Source: Trichinella spiralis
Lineage: Eukaryota; Nematoda; Enoplea; Trichinellida; Trichinellidae
Direction: 5' to 3'
DNA length: 64,000 nucleotides
NCBI GenBank assembly: GCA_000181795.3
Contig: CM012955.1
Location: 8,933,022 to 8,997,021 of the forward strand
Below, piece after piece: positions 40,801 through 53,024 of this stretch. The notes below the pieces were generated by a model. That model did not search any database and was not told the origin of the DNA. It was given only the letters and a program-made list of their open reading frames with translations. The first letter of the stretch is position 1. Every line of letters starts with the position of its first letter. A program made the position numbers and the translations under genes.

Positions 40801-42837
40801 CCCTTTACCGAGTCCTGATAGCGTTGAATGTTTTAGCCTGAAGGCGAAGACGAATTGAAGCGTAAGCAATTGATGGAACTTGCAATTATCAATGGAACAT
40901 ATCGTCCAACTAATCAAAGCAAGAACACACTACGTAAATTATCCTTTTATTTATTTAATTCAATTTATTTTTGCAACATTTCTATAAATTTCCATATTTT
41001 CAGCTGTACTATTATTAATTGTACTTCAAACATTGTATTGCATACAAGTGTTGACGGCATTTGCGAAAAGTTTTCAATTTTTCCTCCATTTTAGAACTTC
41101 CTCGTATTTTGAATCCATTGGGATTAACTTCATCGTTGCGTACATCAACACTCGGCGCACCAATTATTCTTTCACCTCCTCGATTAGGTGCAACCGGAGC
41201 TCCTGGGCAATTAGCATCAGTATCTGCATTGCTTGCCAATTCTGCTGCTCCGGACGTTTCTGGTGCATCTACTGGTTTGCTGTATAAGTGTGTTTTTAAT
41301 TTTTATTTCTTTAAATTACCAAAATTTCAACAAACACATCTTCTATTTTTGTATATTATGTTGAAAGTATTTTTCTACAATAGCGTTTGTTTCATTGAAA
41401 TAACTATACAATTGCTAGAAATTTTACGATCTCATTAAATAAGGTTTTTTTTGTTCTTCATTTTCGAAATAGTAATTTCCTATAGAACTGCACTTTCGGT
41501 GCATTATAATTAAATTTAATTGTATAATTTTAATGTATTTGAATTCTGGTTTTACATATATTGTTGTTGTACTGTTGTTTAGTGACATGTAGGGAACATT
41601 TGTTGATAATTTCCTAATATAAAAATGGAATGCAGTACTAATTACCAGTACTGTAAATGAAATTATGTTATTCTTTGCTTGGAATTAATTTCCAGTAATT
41701 CGAAGTAGAATTTTTGTCATTTGTAAAAAGACGAGTTTCGTTAATGTTTTAATCTGTGTGTTCAAGTTCATCTTACAGTATGCTTGATTTATTATTGCAC
41801 AAATGTTGTTTTTTTCCATTATTTTAGTCCAGTTGATCCGTCTCTTGCTGCAGCTGCTGCCTATCAGTATGCGACGGCTCTGGCATCGCCACTGTTTTCA
41901 ACCGATTTTCAAGCATTTGAATATCCACCTGGTCAGTTGCTAGCATAATGAAGGATTGACATTAGAAGTAGCTTGTGTATAGCTGGATATTTTATTTATT
42001 ATTTTTTTGTTCGGTGCTTATTGCATTTTTTCACAATTGATTGATTTATGAGAGCATCGACTGTGAAGAGATTCCAAAGTTTGTTTATTTATTTATTATT
42101 TTTCCCCTTTGTTACAGTATTTTGAGAACAATTCATTTCTGTGAACATTTTGTTGAAATGCTCAAATTCAATGTTGTCCTCCAGTGCTTGTAGCTGTACA
42201 GCGGGCACATCACTTGTAATGTGGAATGGTCAAGCACTTGATTTTCAGGTTTTATGAATGTATTTTTCTCAAAGTCGCATTTCTTTTTTCTTTTGTTTCT
42301 GCTTGTTCGCTTAATTGTGTTTTCAAGCAGCTTCAGTGCAACTTTATGTGAATTTGATTTTTTCTGTTTTTTTCATTATAGAAATTACATTCAATTATCA
42401 TCATCATTGTGTTTCGTTTTTTGTTTGTTTTCATTTTTTGCTTTGTTTGTTTGTTTTTCATTTTCTTTTTGTAGATCATTCTCATTTGGAGAATGAAATT
42501 ATGCAGCTTTACCGATAAAAGTACTTTTTGAATTGTATTTTATATGTGTTTCAATTTTCAGTTTCTTTTCAATGCATGCGCACAAATAGTGATTCACATA
42601 CATACATACATACATACATATATATGTATTCAGCGTTTGCAGATTAGTTATCCAGTTTGTTTGTGTTTGCTTGCTTTGCTTGCTTGCTTGCTTGTTTGTT
42701 GCTTTCTGGAAAATATACAACTAATTGTGTATTATCAATTTTCTTATGCAGGGGTAATTTTGAATCACCGAAGAAGCGCTGGGCTGGTGAGGGATCATCC
42801 ATACAAGCGATCTTCTCTGAATTCACCCTCAGCTTGA
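36949..42837 (+). CDS. asd-2: Quaking/ASD-2-like STAR RNA-binding protein
   Basis: Eight exons: 36949-37171, 37231-37361, 37422-37538, 37609-37752, 40837-40933, 41095-41287, 41828-41931, 42752-42837; 364 residues. The QUA1 dimer region is at about 43-80 ([25 protein letters not shown]). The KH domain follows with [19 protein letters not shown] (GxxG loop GPRG), [18 protein letters not shown] and [21 protein letters not shown]2 then follows ([33 protein letters not shown]). The linker is rich in Ala, Leu and Pro. The last exon ends in a basic stretch ([16 protein letters not shown]) like the nuclear tail of QKI-5. The family binds ACUAAY-type RNA elements and controls splicing and mRNA stability. 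Intron 4 is 3.1 kb and full of simple repeats. Exon 7 ends in phase 1 and can lead to other tails. The paralogue GLD-1 is the main alternative, but the QKI-5-like tail favours Quaking/ASD-2. Confidence 0.95.
37831..37878 (+). repeat. (TA)n microsatellite
   Basis: Near-perfect TA run with one G interruption, in Quaking intron 4. Confidence 0.95.
37977..38001 (+). repeat. (TTAG)n tetranucleotide repeat
   Basis: About six tandem AGTT/TTAG units. Confidence 0.9.
38716..38736 (+). repeat. (GT)n microsatellite
   Basis: Short GT run in Quaking intron 4. Confidence 0.9.
39281..39330 (+). repeat. (TAG)n array with CAG variants at one end
   Basis: Triplet array with an AAT-type interruption near the 5' end and CAG units at the 3' end. 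The same arrangement recurs at 48849-48897. Confidence 0.95.
41931..41948 (+). other. asd-2: Read-through end of Quaking exon 7
   Basis: If intron 7 is not removed, the frame continues from EYPP through GQLLA to a TAA at 41946-41948. This would give a short alternative C terminus without the basic tail. It would need a poly(A) site in the intron. Confidence 0.35.
42596..42624 (+). repeat. (CATA)n repeat
   Basis: Tandem CATA units passing into TATA units, in Quaking intron 7. Confidence 0.9.
42657..42700 (+). repeat. (TTGC)n / (TTTG)n repeat
   Basis: Tandem TTGC units between TTTG units, just upstream of the last Quaking exon. Confidence 0.85.
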
Positions 42838-43409
42838 AAAGGTGAGGTTGGTAATATATATATATATGTATATATATCTGTTGTAATTCTGTTAAAAATT
42901 GCTCAATAATTTTTGTGCAGTAAACATTATGAACATTATTACAGGATTCACTTTATGAAAACAATTACATTTTGGACTTTTCTAAAATTTAAACTTAATT
43001 ATTATCATTTTAAATATGCACTGTGAGTACTGGTGTGCTATTTTCAATGTAAGATGCGTGATAATAATAATAATAATAGGATATGGTAATTTGTGCATAA
43101 TGAGAGTTTTATTTAACTGGAGCAGTTGAGATCTTTTTTTCCGTTTTTTTGTGCACTTTTGAACACAAACAAAACGATCGATTTCGGATTTTGTTTCATT
43201 TAAATTTTCAATAATAAGCGAAAAACCTTACTGATATTGAGAAAGTGACTTTTATTTTTTGAAATGATGCTGAAAAGGGTGCTGTTTGTTTTATTATTTC
43301 TAATGGAGCACTGCTAAAATATGTTATTTTTCCTTTCTAACTGTTTCTTTATTCTATTACACTAATTTTTTTATACTCTTTCGTACTAATGTATGTTCTC
43401 TTTTTCAAG

Positions 43410-43484
43410 ATACGGAACACTAACCGTCGTAGTGTGGCTTACTCTAATCGTCAACAGCATATGGCTCACATGTAGACTAATAAA
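43410..43484 (+). other. asd-2: Possible alternative last exon of the Quaking-like gene
   Basis: An acceptor (CTCTTTTTCAAG) is followed by sequence that, joined to exon 7 in its phase 1, encodes only DTEH before a TAA at 43421-43423. AATAAA follows at 43479-43484. Short alternative tails of this kind are known for QKI-6 and QKI-7. The arrangement is suggestive, but the four-residue tail has no homology support. Confidence 0.35.
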
Positions 43485-45935
43485 TTTTGATTCGTCTTGC
43501 GTTATATTCTACGACTGCAGTTCTGAAAAAAAAATTATTTTCCATTGCATACTACTTTAAACCTTTTCCCAGGTGGAGTGTGCATCGCCTTGTCATTTCT
43601 TTTTTGCTGGGTTCCCATTTGTTGTTTTAACAGCATTGCTTCCGAACGTCCCCTTGCTGTTTATTGTCTTTGTCTGTGTAATCATAATTTTTGATTTATC
43701 ACTAATTTTTTCTCATTGCACTGTAGTTGAATTGAACTTTTCTCTGTATATTCAGCTTCAGCTCATAAATTTGTCACCCAGGTGAACTGTTCTTTTTCAA
43801 TATGCCTACTACAGACATACGTACGTACAAACATTCACAAATGCGTCTATCTATCCGTTTTTCCGTCCGTAAATACACACGTATGCAGTTCAGGCTTATT
43901 AACAGGTACGACGAGTGCCAAATTAGTCCCTGCTTTTTTAATAGTGCCTTCTTATTGATGATAATTGAATTTATTTTTCCTGTTTTCCTCTTTGTTTTTA
44001 TTTTGAATACCATTTGCTGTTAACAACAAAATTATTTATTTTAGCAGTACTAATGCTTATTAGGCTAATTTTTTGCTGCGCTTGCTTTCATCATTTGGTC
44101 AAGAAATATCACGCCTTAACATGAAATGTGATGACTTTCTTCGCTTGGTGTGTTGTTGTTGTTTATCATGAATATCCAAATTACCAATTCCACGTCTATG
44201 TAGGCAAAAAGGCATCAACAGATGCCATATTTTATAACTTGGAAGCATTGCATGATCAGAAACCATTTTTGCTACTAATTGATGCCGGCGTTATTATTGT
44301 TTGCATTTTTGATACGGTGTCTTTTTTCATTCATTTCGAATTAAAAATTCTTTTCAAATATATATATTATATATATATATATGTATGTATACATGTGCGT
44401 TCATTGATTTATTAAGTTATTTAATTATTCATGTAAACAATTATTAAGCAGATAATGAAAACTTTTTCAAAATAATAATACTTTGCAACCATTGGTGATA
44501 GAAATTCAAATAATACATTTTATGACTGAAAATGAAACTTTTACAGTAAAAATTTTCAATCAGTGATACTTTGTTGAAGAATTTTATGCACAATTGCGCT
44601 TCCATTCATAAGTTTGGCAAAAAGATACAAATTAATGCGAATTTTGTAACATTACAAAAATTCAGGTAAGATTTTTGTACAAATTAAAAAAATGCCAGTA
44701 ATGGGATACAAAAAAGAAATTTATTCGTGCAGTAAGAGTCAATGCGGAAACTGAAAAAAAATTTAATTGAACGCATAACGTAGATGCAAAATTACAAAAC
44801 GAAACGAGCACAACAGTAAGTTACAGTAATCCATGATTTGGTGTTCGAAATATTAAAAAACAACTATTTTTTAATTAAAGATGGATACTGGTGCCATAAA
44901 AGTTTGCCATTTTGAACGTATTAAAAATGATGTTTAAATTGGTTGAAGGCGAAAAGTTGATGCCAAAAAATTGACTATTGTGAAAGGTGCCGGCTGTTTA
45001 GATTGACGAAAAAGCTGTGACATGAAAAATTGTTCTGCATGCCATTTTCCGGCATTGTATCATTTGACCAGTGAATAAAAAAGGCCAAACAATTTTTATG
45101 TTGCCTAATTCAAAGAACTTTGCGTGATAAAGTATTCCACGATTCGGTGCACTTTACCAACTAGAAGCGTCCATCATCAGTTCAGTAAAGCAGAAATTAG
45201 TTCATCCAGATCCAGTGGTGCTGACATTAGTAATTTACAGTCAATTACCAGATTTACATGCAACTGCGCTGTCAAAAATATGAACTGAGTATCAAGAAAA
45301 TTGCTTTTAATTTAAAAAAAAAGAACTTTGAATTATATTCCATTCATATTATCCCATTTATTTGAGTTCAATCAGAATGATGCAAATTTTTAATTTTTAT
45401 GTCTACCTTTCTGAAATAATTTGCTTTGTTGTCAAACAACTATATTCACATTCTCATTCATTTCCAGAATTGCGCTGCGTCAGCTCAGTTCATCATAAAT
45501 AAATTTAATTGTATAAAATTAAATGTTTATTAAATATAAAAAACAAAAGCAACTGTTAAATTTATCCGAATGCTAGAAAAAATTACACGACATCCTAAGT
45601 TTTATTAAATTACAGTAGGATGTTGCCGTTGTTGTTGTTGCTCAAGATTGTGTTTGAGTGTGAAGTGTAAGTTGGTTTTTGCTCTCTTACAGTTCTTTTT
45701 TTTTCTGAATAATTTTATTTTGTTTACTAATGCACAAGTTTATTAAATTTTTATTATTTCTTTGTGTTTCAGCTTTTGCGTGAAAATTTATCTGAAAATG
45801 TAAATATTCTTTTTCTTTAAAGGAAACAGTTGATTCATAGAATTTTTTCAGTATGACTAAATTTACACTTTCATTATTTATCAGTGATATTCCGTTTTTT
45901 GTTATTCTCCGTTATTTGTTTCAGGTTGTTTGAGC
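43485..45935. other. Spacer between Quaking and SYAP1
   Basis: 2.4 kb, AT-rich, with short open frames of low complexity and TA runs near 44359-44386. The stretch 44560-45300 has a denser composition, but no transposase or repeat ends could be recognised. The SYAP1 promoter should lie near the right end. Confidence 0.5.
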
Positions 45936-47000
45936 ATGCTTAATCGCTGGCTCTCTGCTAAATGGAACAAGGCAGAGGTGAGTGAAGCTAGTGGTATTGA
46001 AAGCAGTGAATTTGTTGGAAATGAAGCGAATTCAACTAAAGAAACCAAAAAGTTTGATGTTTGTAAGTTGTAAGGTGAGTGATTTTTTTAAACTTGTGAA
46101 ATTATCCGTTATAGGGAATGTGCTGAATGAAGCGAAGAAGTTTTTGGTCTCTAGTGGCAGTGAAGTTGAAAATATTTTGAAACGAAAGGTGCGTCATTCT
46201 TTCATCTAATAATTACTATTGTTATCTTATTTTTTCAGTGAAAATGGTTTACTTGTGTCTTTTGTTTTTTAGGCAGAGAATTTTGTCATGCGAAGTCAGG
46301 AAAATACGAACAGTGTGGCAGTTTCATTTTGGGATGGTCTTGAAAATGAGTTTCTGGTGAAAAAGCAAATAATGTCATTGTCGTTGGACGAAGAAGCGTT
46401 TTTGCGTGCACCTCCCATTGGCACAGAATTCTCTTTTGATTTTGATTCCTATGTATCGCAAGCTGAAGCTGCTCTTAAAGCGGATCCAAATTTGGAGAAT
46501 ATACGCTTTCGTTTGGTGCCAAGAAAGTACAGTTTTAGGCTTTTTTACTCTTTATTTACAGCATGCAATGGTTATTTTTTTTAGAATAAAAGAAGAGGAC
46601 TTTTGGCGAAATTATTTTTACAGAGTTCATCTCGTGAGAAGTAATGCTGCCGCTGCAGCAGAATTGGCAACGCCTGTGGAAGCTGCAGAGGGTATTTGAA
46701 AATGTTTATAAAAATATCATGTCAAATCCGATAAGTACTTTTTTCATCTGTTTTTGAATTAACGTTATTTAAAATAAAATGATTTGCATTTATATGTAAG
46801 TTCAATTTCTAACTTGGTACACGTTGTTAGATGCTAAGACGGAAGAGAAGAAAAGTGAGGAAACGGCAGATATTGAAGAAGAACTCGAGGATGAGGACTT
46901 GTCCGTGGATGAAAAAGGAAGACCTGTGCTAGATTCGTGTGATTTCGATTTGCTTGGCGATGCCTGGGAAGAAGAGATTCAGCGCATGTTAAACGAATGA
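45936..47000 (+). CDS. SYAP1: Synapse-associated protein 1 (SYAP1), BSD domain
   Basis: Five exons: 45936-46062, 46115-46188, 46273-46526, 46585-46691, 46831-47000; 243 residues, shorter than the 352 of human SYAP1. The order of matches is as in SYAP1: N-terminal short Trp-containing segment, a helical stretch (VLNEAKKFLV), then LSLDEEAFLRAPPIGTEFSF and RFRLVPRKIKEEDFWRNYF. The last carries the BSD signature (F158, W159, Y162, F163). An Ala-rich stretch and an acidic tail follow, ending in WEEEIQRMLNE, like the family's WDKEIEKML end. SYAP1 is a cytoplasmic and nuclear adaptor linked to AKT signalling in mammals; BSD domains are helical. The middle linker of the vertebrate protein is missing. 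The start is chosen because an acceptor-like TTTCAG lies ten bases before it and the N terminus resembles the family's. Confidence 0.92.
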
Positions 47001-47093
47001 AGTTGCACTGTTTGCTTATTTATACAAAGTGACTAAACTTGTGCATATTATTTTGATGAAGGATATAGATGTAGAACAGATTATTCAAAGTGA

Positions 47094-47099
47094 AATAAA
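47094..47099 (+). terminator. SYAP1: Candidate SYAP1 poly(A) signal
   Basis: Canonical AATAAA 94 bp after the stop codon. Confidence 0.65.
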
Positions 47100-48848
47100 A
47101 TGGCTCTGATATGTTTATACAAAACTGATGATTTGTAAATGAACATTTTTTAAATAGAAAACTGTTATCATTTTAAACACAATTAATTATATGTGTCAAA
47201 ACATTTATGTTGAAACGTGTTTTGTTTGAAAAAATACTGAATGCATTTCAAAGCTCATTTTGAATAGAATAACTTTAAAATTTCACAATGTATAATAAAA
47301 TGTTATTAACTTGTAAATTTAATGACATTTTTTGGAATGAAAAAATTGTATTACAGTAATCTTGCATTTAAAGTATGAAAGGTACAACTAATGCTGTAAG
47401 CCTGAACTGCGTGCTCCAGTATAAAATTCGATCGGTTTTTGGTTTAATTAGACCATAAGAAACCATTAATATACATTCAAATGCATGCTTTGCAAATAAA
47501 ATTCTAAGAAAATGAATGCTTGAAAATACTTTAGCCAGCTGCTTTCGAATAATGTGATTCAAAATTCTTTTCTGTAGACTGATAATAAAATGATAAACTC
47601 AAATATTCATAAATAATAAAAAGTTTTTGTAGAGTTTTTAACTGAAATTTAATTTGGTTTTTTGTTTGTAAAAATATTCTAAATAAAATTAGGTACCTGA
47701 GCAACATTTTCAAATTTAAAATTCTGTATTCAGATTATGTAGGTCAATTTGAATTGAAATGGTAAAAATGAATGTCAGTTATTTAAATTAGTTAAAAAAT
47801 AAATAAAAACAAAATCATGCATTTACCGATATTATGCAATAAGTTAATAAATAAATAAATTGAAACGTGACTTTTTGAGTTTCATTGATTTTTACTGGAA
47901 ATGGTATTGATTTTCTATCATAAAGATTTGTATTGAAGTAGTTGTCATGTTCATAAAAGTAGACGTTGAATGCAACAATTTTATATTTAATAATTCAAAA
48001 TTGACGCACTTTTAAATGATGCAAAAAATGTTTAAAATCCATCTCATTGTCCAATTTATTGTATTTACGTAATGATTGACGTATTGCAATCATTTTTATT
48101 GCTATTTTTTTAGATAATTTTTTTCTTTCTGCTATGTTTTACAATTAGAATAGCACGTTTTTAGTGTGTTTTGTCATGAAGATCTGTGATTAATTTTCAA
48201 TTAGTCATCATTTTGAACATGAATATTTGACAATTCGACGATTTATCGTCTTTATCATTCATTATTTTCGACAAGTAAGTAGATATTTATTTTATTTTAT
48301 TTTATTTATATTCATACAATGTGCACGAACTTGTTTATAATAGAATAGCTTTTAAAATTAATTATATATATATATGAAATATTTTGGGAAATTTTTGTTT
48401 ATTTTTGTATTTCAAAATTCAGTATTATTTTGTTTTTCTGATTCAACTAATACATTGCATGCAGTAATGATAAGTGATGCGTAATTGATTATATTGATGC
48501 TTGTATTTGCATTTGATTTGTATTTCAGTTAATATAAGATTGAAATGAAAGGTGAAATGAATAATTGACAATGTTCATATTATGCAAATATATGAATTCA
48601 TTAAATTGTTATCAATACTAATTTCTGAACCGTTACTTATACATGAACGTTGAAATAAAGCATGCAATTTTTCTCACTGGAAAGCGTTTACAAATGTTTT
48701 GATAAAGTATTTTAGTTTTTGTTAGTGTTGGTTGATTTTAAACAGCCTGCACGAAAAAAGCTCGAATAACATTATATTATAATATATTAGCTGCCAGTTC
48801 AGCAATATGACAATGAGGTTTAATCGATTTTCCCATGTAGTAATGAAA

Positions 48849-48897
48849 GTAGTAGTAATAGTAGTAGTAGTAGTAGTAGTAGTAGTAGCAGTAGCAG
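48849..48897 (+). repeat. (TAG)n array with CAG variants at one end
   Basis: Almost the same sequence as the array at 39281-39330: AAT-type interruption near the 5' end, TAG units, then CAG units. The core differs by about one repeat. Confidence 0.95.
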
Positions 48898-49497
48898 TTT
48901 CTAATACTAATAGTTATTGACAGATGTGTTCAAAGGAAAATTTGGGAGTTTAGTAGTAAAAAATTGTTTGACTAAAAATTTCAAATGTTAATGTTTTCAG
49001 TGAACGTTGAGTAGAGGAATAAGAGAATGAATGAAATTTATAATTTCTTCAAATGATCAGTCCATTAGATGGTTAAAGTATTTTTCAATATTCGCATCAT
49101 GATTATATATTATAAAATAAAATGAGAAACTCTCGCTATTTTCAGATGAGAGAACTAACTGATCCAGTCGAGTAGAGTTGAGTTGAATGTGTTGGAACGT
49201 TAAACATGTAGTTTTGCTGAGGACGAATTGTGTCTGATTGATTAGCAGCTGGAAAAGTTGAGCAACCTTCTTCCCCTTCGAATAAGCAAGCAGCTGTGCT
49301 GTTAGTGGTAATATGCGATGTGTTTACTCAGCTGAAGTCAATACGAATTGTGCTAACACTAGTAAGCAAGTTTTCTTGAACTTGAAGCTTGAACTTCAGT
49401 GAAAAAGTAAATTTCAGGAAGCTTGATTTTTTAATTTACATTTAAAAATGCATCTGCAAATTTCACAAAAATTCAAATCCATATCTACTTGCAGGCT

Positions 49498-52400
49498 ATG
49501 ACTACAGTAAAAACGACGAACAGTTATTATTATGAAGAAACTTCTCAATCGTCTCCAGTTCGACCGCCGAGACGTTCCAAAAATGTCACCCATAAGCAAA
49601 TGAACCAAATATTAGATGAAGTTAAATCAGAACAAGGTAAAATATAAATGTTTTTTTTGTCTTAATTAAAAACATGTTTGCAAGGTTCTTTTAAATGAAT
49701 AGTTTTTATATTTAAATTCAATCAATAGTACTTTCATCGGTAATAAAATCTGAATTGCATTTCTGAGACTGTTACAGCTTGTAGCAACAACCTGCTGTAT
49801 TTGACTGAGCTCGAGTTTTTATGAAAATTCATCATTTGAATATTATTTTGGAGATTCTTGTCAAGTTTCAATTAATAATGAATATTTGAGTTAAATGATA
49901 AATAAGTTATTCACAATTAGACAACAGAATATGATAAATACTTCAAGAAGTGCTGAAGTTTGTTTAAACAATGCAGCATTGATTTGTACAAGCTTTAATA
50001 ATTATTTCAAGCATTGTAATTTTTTTAAATTAAAAGTAAAGTAATAAAAGTAAAAGTGAAATGGCAATCCTTTTTGCAATATAAATGTAAAAAAATTACT
50101 GTTTTGCATTTTCAATCAATAATGGTGCATTCACAGTGGGTATGTTTTTAGTAGAATGAATTATTTTCATATATTTATCAATATGGGGTAGCTTTTTCCC
50201 TTTAAAATTGAAAAACCATTAGCATGGAGGTAGACGGTTAGCTTGAAAGCAAACAGGTGTTTATATTAGCATTTCAAATCACGTTTTGACGTCAGTGTTT
50301 GGAAATTTTAAACTAATTTGTTTTCTTGCTTTTGCTTAGATAAAAACGTAAAAAAGCGAACTTCAAAAACGATTGATTTCACTTCTACTGAAAACAATAT
50401 ATTAAAATTGTGATTATAGGATAGTATTCTCTCTTTTTTTTTGCTTTTATCATTTGCACGATTGTAAAATTTTTTGAAAAATAAAATTTGAAAGGCTTTA
50501 AATTGAAAAATAAGAATACTTCCGTCTTGGTAAACATTGGTAGCAAAAATCAATTGGAAAAATAATTTTATTTTTGTTGTTTCTACAGAAAATGTTATTT
50601 TCACAGTTTTCTTCTTCTTATTATTATTAATAAATATGACTCCAAATTAATAATCTTAAAAAGCGGTCGATTTGCTTAGTCATTTATGTTTAATACCAGC
50701 TATTATTATACTTTTATGCATTTTGAAAATTGAATAATTGTATCAAATTACCAAGAAAATGTTGCAAATTATATTAATATCCAGTAATGCATGTTTGAAA
50801 ATGTTCTGAAATGAATGCAAAAAGTTTTTGCCTTTTTTAAACTTTGTTTTATACCATATTTCAATATATATACTTTTATGTGATATATTCTTCACATATA
50901 TTGAAATGGTTTGAATATTTAGAAAAAAATGTGGTTATCGATACATTAGCAGCGTTGGTTACTGATGTCAATGCTACAGCTCAAGTACTACGAAGATCAG
51001 TATCTCGTACACGACTTGAAGAGGTAAATCATTTTCTCTTACTTTTCAATATTACTAACTGCTACTGATACTACTAGATAATCTAGAAGGGATGGTTAGA
51101 AGCAAATTTTATTCAAACATGCTTAAAGGAAAATATTTCAATAAATTAAAAATTTTCGATCATGGAAACCAATTGCTGCTTGAGACTATATATAACTATA
51201 CAAAACATAATAATCCATCACTGATTGCTGACGTTTAAGCTAAAGCCTCTGAAAGCTTTGGTACTCTATGGAAACTTGTGTTTGAATAAAACTGAACAAA
51301 GCTAACGGACAATAAAGCTTTAAATAATTCTGACGAATAAATTCCAAGATTTATTATTCAAAATCTGCTACCATTCGATGATTCTTAACATAAATATTTT
51401 TAAGAAAATGAAACTATAATTCTGATAATAAACAGATAATTTTTTTTCAGATTATGTTGAAACTTTATTATTTGTCAACTTAGCTGATTTAGTTTTGGAA
51501 ACATTTTTTTTAGTATGATCGAGAAACTCCATTGTTGGATGTATCACGTTCAGATAGTACATTTGAACGACCACCTTCAACAGTTTGGGATAGACGAGGT
51601 CCTGAAGTTGAATATCATTTGTTGATTCACAGTCCCGCACATATGGATTACACAGATTCTCGTTATTCTCCTGCTGGAAGTCGAAAGCATGCGTGTAAGA
51701 TTTAAGCTAAAATGCTGTATTAAAAGTATACACCTAATACCACTCTTTACAGTATGAGAATAGTGATAAAAGTATAACATTATTCTTTGATATTAAAAAA
51801 AAATTTCGAATAAATATTTTGAACAATATTTCTAGGGGATCAGGACAGTCAAAAAAGTGGAGCTCCATTTACTTCGATGGAGTAAGTAAACTACTTTTTA
51901 ATGTGAAATCCTTTTTTTCATAATTCCACATAAATTCTAGTACTAAATTTAAAATGGTACATTGGATTGTGAAGCATATTTTCCTTTGCATAATCTTTTT
52001 GTCAACTATTCTGTTTCAGGAGCCTTAGTCGTGCAAGATCAGAGACTCCTTCCAGAAAAATAATCGTTTTAGAGGTAAATGATTAATGTGTGTGGGTGTA
52101 TTTCATTTATATTTGTTCTTGAAGTTTTACTTATTTAGAAAGTTACAGAAATAAGCACCGAACTGTTTGTTAAATAAAATTTTAACATATATGCATTCTT
52201 TATTAGCGAACTTTTCATACTTGAAGTGACTCAATGTATATTAAATAATTCACATCTAGATTGCAAAGTTTATAATTTTATCACTAATAGTAATATTCAT
52301 TAATAAAAGATTTCGTTATTGCATGCGATAATTTATATTTTTTTCTCATAAATTTTAAATTAGTTTTGTTATAATATTTTGAAGTAGAATGATGAACAGT

Positions 52401-52724
52401 ATTTAAGAGTAAATGTTTGGACTGAAAAATTTTACGAACCTTGTATTTGCAGTTATTTTTTTATATTTTTAGGAGCCGGTAAAATCTGCGTCACCAGTAT
52501 GTGCTGCTTGCAAGCAGCCAATTTTAGGACCGTGCATTACAGCTTTGGCTCCAAATTCTACCAAAGCCCAAAAATACCATCCATCTCATTTTGTTTGTTC
52601 ATATTGCATGAAACCACTCAATCTGAAGGGAACCTACAGAGAACATGAAAGGAAACCGTACTGTCATGAATGTTTCTATCGACTTTACAGTGGTCACATC
52701 TACGAAACCACTTCTAAAATCTAA
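49498..52724 (+). CDS. Single-LIM protein, paxillin/UNC-95-like
   Basis: Six exons: 49498-49636, 50923-51023, 51514-51694, 51836-51881, 52020-52074, 52473-52724; 257 residues. The only recognisable domain is one C-terminal LIM domain: C184-AA-C, 22 residues, [10 protein letters not shown], 18 residues, C-HE-C. This is a complete zinc-ligand set in the paxillin pattern (HFVC, KPYC). The rest is polar, with Pro/Arg ([10 protein letters not shown]) and two amphipathic leucine-containing stretches ([22 protein letters not shown]) that faintly recall paxillin LD motifs. C. elegans UNC-95 has this architecture (disordered N terminus, one C-terminal paxillin-like LIM) and acts at muscle dense bodies. 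The assignment to UNC-95 is inference from architecture; other single-LIM adaptors are possible. Intron 1 is 1.3 kb. Confidence 0.85.
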
Positions 52725-52961
52725 TTAATAATCGTCGATCGTATCTTTTCATTGTAGAACCTTGCGTTCTTTTCTGTACTTTTCCAAGTGCTTTATGTTT
52801 TCATTTATTTGTTTATTTCTGAAATGATGCACCAAAATTATGATGATATATTTCTGCTTCAGTATCATAGCTATTATTCTGTTTGTTTCACATTTGAAGA
52901 AAATGATATTTTTTAGTACATCTTTCTGCATATTAATATTCATAATTTTTGTTTTCCTTGA

Positions 52962-52967
52962 AATAAA
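52962..52967 (+). terminator. Candidate poly(A) signal of the LIM gene
   Basis: Canonical AATAAA 238 bp after the stop codon. Confidence 0.6.
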
Positions 52968-53024
52968 TATCGTTCAAAGCTGAAAGTTTGAATTCAAAAT
53001 TTACATGTATATTTTACATATATG

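Larger units (their letters stand above)
37753..40836 (+). other. asd-2: Large intron 4 of the Quaking-like gene
   Basis: 3.08 kb between the KH/QUA2 exon and exon 5. It holds a TA array, a TTAG array, a GT array and a TAG/CAG array, and no supported exon. Minus-strand open frames here are translations of the triplet repeat. Confidence 0.75.
47001..49497. other. Spacer between SYAP1 and the LIM gene
   Basis: 2.5 kb with the SYAP1 poly(A) signal, AT-rich filler and the second TAG/CAG array. The last 350 bp (49140-49497) are denser and end in an acceptor-like CTTGCAG six bases before the LIM gene start codon, so they probably include a 5' UTR exon. Confidence 0.5.

Noticed and set aside
42657-42845. 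Alternative frame through the last Quaking exon (ending SLKR)
   Set aside because: Out of phase with exon 7; the in-phase frame gives the QKI-5-like tail.
44560-45300. Possible decayed DNA transposon
   Set aside because: Denser composition, but no terminal inverted repeats, target duplication or transposase motif could be seen.
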